Positions 55,161 through 64,000 of a stretch of DNA of 64,000 bases are shown here, piece after piece (the first letter of the stretch is position 1; every line of letters begins with the position of its first letter). The position numbers and the translations under genes are program-made. This DNA comes from Penium margaritaceum (taxonomy: Eukaryota; Streptophyta; Zygnematophyceae; Desmidiales; Peniaceae), in the NCBI GenBank assembly GCA_023375785.1, contig SZWC01000542.1:119179-183178 (forward strand), read 5' to 3'. The notes below the pieces were generated by a model that was given only the letters and a program-made list of their open reading frames with translations, was not told where the DNA came from and ran no database searches.

Positions 55161-58104
55161 TGGGATAAGATATTGCTAGAAAAGGAAGCGGAAACTTGGG
55201 GAAGGTATACCGTCCAAGGCGTACTGATCCTGGATTGGGATGGTGATGAAGTGGAGTGACAAAACCATACCCGGTTGCGGCATCCCCTGGGGAGGTTGCA
55301 GCATGGAGGGTAGGGGAAGTGCGGAAGAGGGAGGAAACACCATCACTAGGGCTACTACATCCGACCTCGTGGTCTAGTGGTGCGTGGTGGATCTTAATGC
55401 TGCTATGCTGCCCTCATGTGAGTGGAATCTTTACAGTATGGGTAATAGAGGGGGAAGAGAAGGACACCGGCTACTCCCCTGGATCTTACAGAGATTGATG
55501 CCTCTGGTGTGTGATGTGGCCCGTGACTCAAGCCTCCTGCACCCGTAGCATCTCAAGCGGCTCCGTGGGTAGGTTGGTTATATCAGGTGCTGTCACCTGT
55601 AGATGCATTGTCAGTGGGGGGCTGCTGCAAGTGGTATAGGGCTAGTAGGTGCTCTCGCATGCCAATGAGCAGTGCTTTTGTTATCCTGGCACAGATTCGT
55701 CGCGGAACGTGAGGGTAGAGTACTCCGGGGTCAGGTTACTTGGCCGGCTTGTCCCCCTAGGCTTGGTGCTCATTTCCTAGAAGCGCTCTTGGTTGGTCCC
55801 ATTTGATAGCTGATGCGTTGGGCGGGATCTGTGAGAAGCTCTGCTGCACGCACTTTTTGCGCTCTCCAATTTGATTACTTCTTCCATGATGGACGCTGAT
55901 TACCATGCGTTTGCAAGAATTGCTTCTCTAGCCAACTCACAGTGCGATTGTGTCTCTGTTCCCTGTCGTCAAATTCAGACTATGCCTGTGGCCCTTCAGT
56001 TCCTATCACAACTGCGCGCACCGGACCTTGATCCGTGTTTGCATGTTGTGGCAATAGGTGGCAAACCCTTATTCCTTCTGCCGTGGATCCTTCTTCGCTG
56101 CTATGGCTATCCTATAAGAGCGTGCCTGCGGAATGACCACCTCACTTCTATTCCTACTTCCTTAACATGTAGATGGACTTCCACACTCTATTTTCTTACT
56201 ACTAGCCTTATGTCACACAGTTTACCTACCAAGACCTTTCAGAATGCTTGCCTGCCTTTTTTCCTCCTCCGTGCAGTTAGTCCTATCCCACAAATGTGCT
56301 TACACTCACGTGCATATCTAGCCTGGTCTAACCTTGATTCTGAGCGAAGCTTTGCATGGATGTGCCCAGCCACTCCTGCTTACCTCCTAAGTAGTACCTT
56401 TTTCACAACACTTCTGCGATAGTACACAAAAGAGTTACAAAATGATAAGTAACGGAGACAGACACTCACACCCAGCTACCGAGTGCATTCAAGCTTCTTC
56501 TGCCTTGTTATCGTGTCAGCCACTCAACTTCCGCACAATGCAGATCCACAGAGTCCTTTGTGGCTCTAAGACCACTTTATGGAACCCCCAAAGTTCCTCC
56601 TCAACTAGCACTGTCGTTCTTCTATGCCCCATGGCCACTGCTATGGCTTGAAGGACAGGTTGGGCATGCACAGCTCCCTTTGAATAAGTCCCCCGAACCT
56701 TGTTCGTGGTGCATGTCCAAGCGAGATACCAGAAGTGTAGCGCAACGGATAGCATGTTGGACCTAGGGACAACAGGTTCTGCCATAAAGCCTTGATGTGC
56801 GCAGGAGGATTTTTGACCTTCTTCCACAGGGGGGAAGTTTCTTTGACATTTCTCCATGCATGGGAAGAGTGCGCCACTTGGCGGTCAGTGGATGCGCCAA
56901 TTGGCGGACTAGTGAGGTGGGGTAGAGTGACCACCCGAGAGGTGCCACTACCCACACACCTTAGAAGCCAGGCCTAGGACTATATGTACTAGGCTCATTC
57001 CTCATTCGTACACAATCTGGCCTTAGATGCTCCTCACAAAGTTGTCCAACTAAGGAACAGTATAAAGAAGACACAGGTTGGTCTAAGCCCCAGGAGTTAG
57101 TCTTTGACTATCACCTCACGCAAAAGTGACCAAGTGTTAAATGGACGCAGTTGCTAGCAAGTGATTGCCTTGGAACTGCTCAGTGTGGAACTGTGATGGT
57201 GAGGATGATATCGTCTCCTAGCTGAAATGCTAGGAGTGGATGGCAGGTGCTATTGTTTTGGCACTGTTTTCTAGTCCGTTTTCCTTAGGCCAGTTGACAA
57301 GCACAAGCCCATTACAAAGACACAGGTAAAGTTCAGGGAGTACTGGAGTCACTTGTGGAGCACTGATTCCAAAGAAATGTTGTGAGGATAAGTGAGAGAT
57401 TGAGAGTTGGAAGCTTGGTTGCAAATATTCATGCCATGGGATACATGAACTCCTCAATGTGTTATGTACTGTATAGTGAAATACTACGTGGGACTCCACA
57501 CGTGCTTCTCGCATCGCGGGTCTCGTCCCTCACACATGTATAGTTCATTAAGAACCTCTGTGTTCCCCTAGTGTAGAGCCCCTCTCCTATCTGTAACATT
57601 CCCATCTCTTCTTCTTCTTCTCTTCTTCATCGCTTCTATGGTCTGCCGTGTTCCTGCACTCCAGCGCACTAGCTCCAGAGTTCTTCCCTTGCATTTGCTT
57701 CTATGTGCATTTTACTGATTATGCGAATCCTAGGTATCCATTCCTTCCCATGGATGTAGTCAGACTCGCCATATGGTAACAGACTCCCGGAGGCTTGTTT
57801 TATCTTTGCTTCCACTGCAGATGACTCCATGACTCGTGGTCTTCATGTCGTCCGTTGATCCTTCCTGCCATGATGAAAGATTGTGCGGGCGTGCGTCCTC
57901 CACCTTCCCGACATTAGTCTTGCACATTTCTTTTTCCTGCTATCTTTGCTTCTCACTCAACCACGGAGGCGCGGGAGCTAGCACCCTCCCCTATCCTTTG
58001 CGTGGGGCATGTCGCCTTCCGGGAATTAGTCCACCCATCTGCCGCGGATGGTCTAATCAACGTGTGGCTACACCTGCCAGTGCGGAGAAAACCCTGTTAA
58101 CATT
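55161..58104. other. Unassigned sequence between gypsy remains and minisatellite
   Basis: No gene recognised. A 183-codon plus-strand open frame (55871-56422) has no known motif and is probably chance. A tRNA-like word (TAGCGCAACGGATAGCATG, about 56738-56756) lacks a proper anticodon arm and T-arm. The stretch may contain gypsy leader and LTR remains, but no direct-repeat partner was found. The change to minisatellite at about 58105 is sharp. Confidence 0.4.
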
Positions 58105-60655
58105 GTGTAGTAGCTGCACCCTGGTTGCGCCCTATTTAGGCCATATTTGTACCCTACTTATACCCTCTTTGGACCCTAGCTACGCACTAGTTACGTTTTA
58201 ATTTTGTCCTACTTGCATCCTACTTACGTCCTATTTATGCCCTAGTTTCACCCTAATTGCGCCCTAGTTGCGTCTTACTTGCATCATACTTGAACCATAC
58301 TTGCGTCCTAGTTGTGCCCTAGTCACGCTCTCGTTATGTTCTTTTTATGCCCTACTTGTCTTAGATACACCCTACTTGCATCCTAGTTGTGCACTAGTTA
58401 CGCCCCAGTTACACCATGATTGCACCCTAATTGTGCCTCAATTGGCCACAAGCTATGCCCTAGTTGCCCCTTAGTTATGCCCTAGTAGCATCGTCTCTTA
58501 CACCAAACTTGTACCTCACTTGCACCATAGTTACGCCTAGTTGTGCCCTAGTTGCCCCCTAGTCACACCTCTGTTGGAAACTAGCTTCACCTTGGTTGCA
58601 CCCCATTAGAGCGTTTGTTGTGTCCTACTCACGCCCTACTTGTGCCATGCTTGCACCCTACTTGTACCCTACTTGTATGGTACTTGCGCTCTATTTGATC
58701 CCTACTTTCCTACAAACTGTATCCTAGTTGCGCCCTAGTTCCACCTTAGTTAGGGCATCAGCTATGCCTTAGTTGCGCCCTTGTTGCATGCTAATTGCGT
58801 CGTACTTGCGCCTAAGCTGCACTCTAGTTGCGCCGTAGTTGCATCCTAGCTATGCTTTAGTTGTACCTTAGTTGCGCCTTAGTTGGAAACTAGCTGGACA
58901 CTAGTTTCATTCTTGTTTGACCCTTGTTCGCCCTAGTTGCGTCTTATTTGCGTCCTTCTTGGACCCTCCTTGCAACCTTGTTGTGCCCTAGTTGCACTCT
59001 AGTTACGCCCTGGTTGCGTCCCACTTGTGACTAATAAGTGTGCATGCTGCATCCTAGTTGTACCATATTTGCAACGTAATTGTGTCCTACTTTGTCCTAT
59101 TTGAGCCCTATTTGCGCCCTAGTTGCGTCCTACTGGCTCCCTACTTGTGCCCTACTTACGTCCTAGTTGCACCCTAGATTTTCCCTCTTTGTTGTTTGTG
59201 TATTTTTTACGTCGTACTTGCACCCTAGATGCACTGTAGTCGTACTTGCAACCTACGTCTGCTCAAGGAGCACCCTAGTTGTGCCCTAGTTGCACCCTAT
59301 TACACCCAAGTGGCACCCTAATTGCACCCTAGTTGCTCCCTAGTTTGTCTCTAGCTGTACCTCACACGTGGCCTAGCTAAGCTCTACTTGCACCCTAGTT
59401 GTATCCTAGTTTATCCCTTGTTGCGCCTTACTTGTGTCCTCCTTGTGCTTACGCTGCACCCTACTTGTGCCCTAGTGGTACCCTATTGGTGCCTTAGTTG
59501 CACATTAGCTACAACCTAGTTGCACCGTAGTTGCACCCTAGTTGCATCCTAGTTGCGTCCTTGTTGCGGCCTACTTGCGCCGTGATTACGTCCTTGTTCT
59601 GCACTTGTTGCCCCCTTCTTGTGTCCTACTTGTGCCCGAGTTGCATCCTAGTTGCGCCCTAGTTGCGTCCTACTTGTGCTTTACCTGCTCCCTAATTGTG
59701 TCCTACTTGCGCCCTACTTGCACTGTAGTTGCAGTCCAATTGTGCCCTAGTTGCCCCCTATTTGTTCCCTACTTGTACCCTACCTGCAATCTAGTTTCAT
59801 CCTAGTTGCGCTTCACTTGTTGCCTACCTAGGCCCTAGTTTTGTCCTAGTTATACTCTACTTACTCCCTACTTCAGCCCTTACCTTACCTCAGTTGGCCA
59901 CTAGCTACACCCCAGGTGCACCCTACTAGCGCCCTAGTTACACTCTTCCAGTGCCCTAGTTGTACCTTACTTTTGCCCTAGTTGTAACGTAGGTCCGCCT
60001 TTATTGTACCCCAGTTGTGATTTAGTTGGGTACTAGCTACGCCCTAGTTGTTCCCTAATTGCGTCCTTGTTGCACCCTAGATGGCCATACTTGCGCCCTA
60101 CTTGCACACTAGTTGCATCATACTTGTGCCCTAGTTCCATCCTAGTTGCCCTAGTTGAGCCATAGGTACATCCTACTTGTGCCTCTTTGTGCCCTAGTTG
60201 CGCTCTAGTTGTGTCTTTCTTGGGCACTAGCTACGCCCTAGTTGCTCCCTAGTTGCACCCTCATTACATCCTAGTTATGCCCTCATTGCGCCCTAGTTGC
60301 TCCCTAGTTATGGCCTACCTACACCCTACTTGCGCCCTAGTTGCACCCTAGTTGCGCCCCTGCTTACCCTTATTCCACATTAGTTACGGCCTACTTGTAC
60401 CCTAGTTGCGTCCTACTTGTACACTAGTTGCATCCTACTTGCGTACTAATTGAGCCCTACTTGGACAATAGTTGCGCCATAGTTGCACTCTAGTTGTGCT
60501 CTAGGTGCGTCCTAGTTGCACCTTGTGCCGTTCTTCTGCCATTGTTGTGCCCCAGTTTGGCTCTTGTTGCACTGACGTGTGCACTAGTTGCACCCTAGTT
60601 GAGCCTTAGTTCGGCACTAGCTATGTCCTACTTGCACCCTAGTTGCACCCTAGTT
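58105..60655 (+). repeat. 11-bp minisatellite, block S5
   Basis: About 2.55 kb of the same unit and orientation as S1-S4. Markers lie near 58434, 58567, 58746 and 58878 (133, 179 and 132 bp apart). It ends abruptly before GAGATTTTTAGGTCGACC. Confidence 0.95.
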
Positions 60656-61279
60656 GAGATTTTTAGGTCGACCGGTGAGACACCTGCATTCGACAACCAT
60701 TCAAGGCAAAGTGTTGGTGAAAATGAAAGAATGTCCTTTTTTTTGACTTTATGAGACGAGTTCTGTTAACAGCTTCAACCTTTTCTGTGATTTGTAGCAT
60801 CCGACCGCATCTGGTTCTTGAGCAACCATCGGACAAGGTCGATTACGACATTGTCACAGTTTGTACTTTGAGTCGAGGTTACATAGGCAAGAGGAGTTGT
60901 TCCTATGCAGTCAAATGGAAAACATTGGTAAGCCTAGAGCTCTTGGATTAGGGCATCGGACGACCAGGGACTGATCGAGTTTCTAAAGAGAGACATTTTG
61001 CTGAAGCCCACATTTGGACCTCTTCTCACTCCATTTTTTGGGTAATTACGATGAAAATGAATTAATTGTTTGAGCAATTGATAATTCCTTTGATCTTTGT
61101 CATTTTCTACGCACATCAACATCCTTTTATGTAGTACTTTATTCTTTGCTTAAAACTCCAAAAATCGATTTCATGACTTTTGACCAAGGGACCACATGAT
61201 ACATGTGTTTGCATGGAACAGAAAGAAAGCACAAAACAAACCCATGAAAAGAGTTAAGATAAGACAAATCTGACGTCGC
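60656..61279. other. Unassigned non-repetitive stretch
   Basis: 624 bp between minisatellite and A4. Short open frames only, no motif recognised. It could be the edge of host DNA or an old element. The last five bases (GTCGC, 61275-61279) should be the A4 target duplication, whose partner is off-window. Confidence 0.4.
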
Positions 61280-62017
61280 TGTTGGATCTGGACAAGAGAG
61301 GGAGTCTTGGAGCAGCGAGCATGTGGGACTGAAAGGGCATCAGTTGTGCTAAAGAATGGTTGTTGAATCACTCAAAATGATGGAGTACATATAGAGCTAG
61401 AGCTTGGGAAATTCAGCCCTATCACAAGCCACACCACTTAGCCATGGAGGCTAAGGCTCACACACTAGAGTCCACAATCTCACACAAGAGAGGAAATCAG
61501 CCCAACAATCAGGCTGACCAGTCACACACGACCTAGAGAGCTAGAGAATGCTCTCATGGCACACTCCTAGTGGTCACATCACCCACAAACCCATGGAGAA
61601 TTGCCATGTGTCCATGGCTAGCACACAAGGATCTCACCTCACCTAAAAAGTAAGGTGAGGTACCTTTATCCTAGTCAGCACACTCTGACAAGGCAATCCT
61701 AAGACCAAGGACCTTTTTGGATATTTCTCCCATCAGGTCTTGACCCTGGACCTCTTGCCTTTTTCTTTTCTCAGGCTAAGGCATGGAGCCATTGCCCATG
61801 GCCACCCAGACATCGGCGGTCCATGACCCCTGAAACTTCGAAAATTCATATCTCCTAATCCGACCGTTGGATCGGCCTGAAACATGGACCGTAGATAATT
61901 TGCCACCTGATCTTTCCAATGGTGAAGATGGATCGACGATCGGAGCAGGCATCTGGAAGATTCCTGGAACTTGCTCCTGTGGACCTGAAATAGAGCCGAA
62001 CGGCTCCTTTCCCAACA
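61280..62017 (-). repeat. 3' LTR of copia A4
   Basis: 738 bp, TGTTGGATC to CCCAACA on the plus strand, with the CTCACCT/AGGTGAG hairpin preserved (near 61632-61662). Purine tract GTGGGAGAT on the minus strand follows. Confidence 0.92.
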
Positions 62018-62036
62018 ATCTCCCACTTTGCCGCAG

Positions 62037-63608
62037 TCAGAGTGGGCTGAGTCCACATGCCTTCATGCAGAACTGCTGCTTCTCACGGGTCACTGGCTTA
62101 GTGCAGAAATCAGCGACCTGCCTGCTGGTAGGAGTAAACTCCAGCTTGATAGCACCCTCTTGCACCATGTGCATGATGAAGTGATATGCGATGTCAATGT
62201 GTTGTGCGTGCATGGTGCTCAGGATTCTTGGCGAGTGCGATTGCGCTCTGGTTGTCAACGCGCACATGAACTGGAACTGCTACACTCCCACTCATCTCTG
62301 CCATGAGACACTGGAGCCAAACTTCTTCCTTGGCTCCAAAGCTGAGAGAGACGTACTCAGCTTCTGTGCTCGAGGTAGCCACGACCACCTGTCGCTTGCT
62401 GCACCAACTGATGGCACCTCCATTCATGAGAAACACATGTCCAGAGATGGACTTGCGGGTCTCAGGATTTGAAGCCCAATCTACATCTGTGTAGCCGATG
62501 ATGCTGTTGTCGTTGCCGTTGTAGGTGATGCCGACGTTGATGGTTCCAGCAAGGTAGCGGAAGATCCGCTTCACTGCCTTCTGGTGCTCAGGTCCGGGAT
62601 TCGCCATGTGCTGGCTCACAACGCCCACAGCCTGTGCGAGGTCAGGCCTGGTTGCCACCATCAGGTACATAAGACAGCCGACGGCGCTCTGGTACTTCTG
62701 CCGCTCAGCTGCATCTGCTTCTCCACTAAAGCTCACGAGGTACTACCGCGTCTCGAGCGGCGTGCCGACGGGTTTAGCCTCTGCCATGCCAAACCGCTGC
62801 AGGACGTCCTACATGTAGCGACTCTGCTTTAGCCAGAGAGAGCGTGATTTGCGGTCACGCATGATCTGGATGCCGAGGATGTATGACGCCTGTCCGAGAT
62901 CGGACATCTGGAAGCGCTCCTGCATCGCCTCCTTGAACTCCTACAGTACAGATATGCTGTTGGAAAGGAGGAGCATGTCATCCACATTTACAATGATGAT
63001 GAGGATCTCATGCTGATGCTGCCAGTGATACACGCTGTAGTCACACTCGCTGCGCTCAAACCCCATGCACTTCAACATCGCATCCAACTTCTGGTTCCAA
63101 GCACGTGACGCTTGCTTGAGGCCATATTGCGACTTCTGCAGCTTGCAAACCAGGTGCTCCTGGCCATCCATGACGAACCCCTCCGGCTGCTCCATGTAGA
63201 TCTCCTCCTCTAAGTCACCATTCAAGAATGCCGTCTTGACATCCATGTGGTGAACCTCGAAATCCTCAGCTGCTGCATAGGAGAGGAGCGTGCGCACAGA
63301 GGCAAACTTCGAACAGGGGCAAACGTTTTTGTGTAGTCGATGCCCTCCTGCTGCGAGTAGCCCTTGGCGACCAGCCTCGCCTTGTACTTTTCCAGGTTAC
63401 CATCTGCTCCCCGCCTCTTCTTGAACACCCACTTGCACTTGATCACCTTACGCCCAGGTGGACGCTCAGTCAGCTCCCACGTGCCATTGTCCAGCTGTGA
63501 TTGTATCTCCTGCTGCACGGCTTGCGCCCAATCTGCTGCATCCGGTGCAGCCATGGCCTCCTTGTATGACGTTGGCTCATCTGAATCTACTGCAACTGTG
63601 AAGTTCAT
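62037..63608 (-). pseudogene. A4 reverse transcriptase and RNase H region
   Basis: The RT part carries SYKEAMAAPDAADWAQAV, CKWVFKKRRGADGNLEKYK, VHHMDVKTAFLNGDLEEEIY and QPEGFVMDGQEHLVCKL. The RNase H part carries YLMVATRPDLAQAV, ETRKSISGHVFLMNGG, SKRQVVVATSSTEAEY and a closing HFIMHMVQEGAIKLEF. Both match A2 and A3 almost word for word. Confidence 0.87.
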
Positions 63609-64000
63609 CTATTCTGGCTTTTGTAGCATCCAGAAATGGCCGCGCTCACCAGGCTTGTAACTCACCCTAAGAGGGTACCTGCGACCTGGTGCTGGAGCGT
63701 TAGCGGGCGGCTGGCGCGGTGCTGCTGGCACAACTGCTGCTGCTGGTGGTGCTACATCTTCCTCTTCTGCTTCTGCCGGTGAGGCTGTTGTATCTGCTAC
63801 ATCAGACATGCGAGAGTAGAGTGATTCTCCCACTGTCATAGTAGAGGAAGGATCGGGAGAGAGTGGGTCAGGAAGGATTTCTGTTCCCATTGTCTCGTCA
63901 GCTGCTGGTTCTGCTGCCTCTTCACAGACAATGTTGGTGCCGATGACGTTGCTCTCGTTGAAGACAACATCCCTGGAGATGATGACGTGGCCTGTATCCC

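Larger units (their letters stand above)
61280..64000 (-). mobile_element. Copia element A4, 3' part
   Basis: Minus-strand family A copia: 3' LTR (61280-62017), purine tract, RNase H region (62037-62760), RT (62830-63540) and the linker towards integrase (63541-64000). The rest lies beyond the right edge. It is very similar to A1, A2 and A3. It has a few breaks in the visible pol and is a fossil as far as can be seen. Confidence 0.9.

Noticed and set aside
55871-56422. 183-codon plus-strand open frame
   Set aside because: No motif, unusual composition, and no neighbouring support; likely chance.
56730-56790. tRNA gene (TAGCGCAACGGATAGCATG looks like a D-arm)
   Set aside because: The anticodon arm would have a ten-base loop and there is no proper T-arm or acceptor stem.
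56735-57536. Gypsy 5' LTR (minus strand TGTGAGGG...CTACA followed by TGGTATCTCGC)
   Set aside because: The ends and a primer-like word are suggestive, but no matching second LTR is found in the window.

Overview
The window looks like repeat-dominated nuclear DNA of a streptophyte, either a land plant or a charophyte alga. Evidence: Ty1/copia elements primed by initiator tRNA-Met, an intron-bearing hAT transposase gene with a BED zinc finger, Ty3/gypsy remains and a large minisatellite. A Chara-like alga is my best guess from the protein flavour, but this is inference. I see no host single-copy gene, rRNA gene, functional tRNA gene or CRISPR array.

Layout. 1-2803: hAT DNA transposon gene on the minus strand, running off the left edge. 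2803-18049: a nest of copia elements. Element A1 (3' part, plus strand) abuts the older element B1 (minus strand, 4295-5588 and 16034-18049). B1 is split by element B2 (minus, 5589-16033, target duplication GAGGC). B2 is itself split by element A2 (plus, 9732-16027, duplication CTAAC), which landed one base from the end of B2's LTR. 18050-37075: an 11-bp minisatellite (consensus about TTGCRCCCTAG) in blocks S1-S4. The blocks are separated by a 2.2-kb unique stretch with GTGTAT clusters, a solo A-family LTR (26587-27326, duplication ATTTG) and a non-coding LARD-like LTR element (32222-36158). 37076-58104: a 21-kb block of decayed Ty3/gypsy sequence on the minus strand that received copia element A3 (41149-48622, duplication GCTTT). 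58105-60655: more minisatellite (S5) in the same orientation. 61280-64000: copia element A4, leaving the window on the right.

How the parts fit. Family A (738-bp LTRs, seven LTRs here) carries the usual plant primer site matching the 3' end of initiator tRNA-Met. Family B (B1, B2) instead has a site just inside its 5' LTR that matches the anticodon region of the same tRNA, the half-tRNA mode known from Drosophila copia. B2's LTRs also carry a cluster of heat-shock-element-like palindromes upstream of a TATA box, resembling the heat-responsive plant element ONSEN. LTR divergence agrees with the nesting order: about 3% in A2 and 4% in A3, about 10% in B2, and more than 20% in the LARD-like element. 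All retroelements here read as fossils.

The minisatellite has a higher-order period near 130-140 bp, and its commonest variants are those expected from CpG deamination. Caution: A3 contains three single-N joins flanked by perfect duplicated blocks, probably an assembly error, and A2 contains a 101-N gap over the reverse transcriptase.
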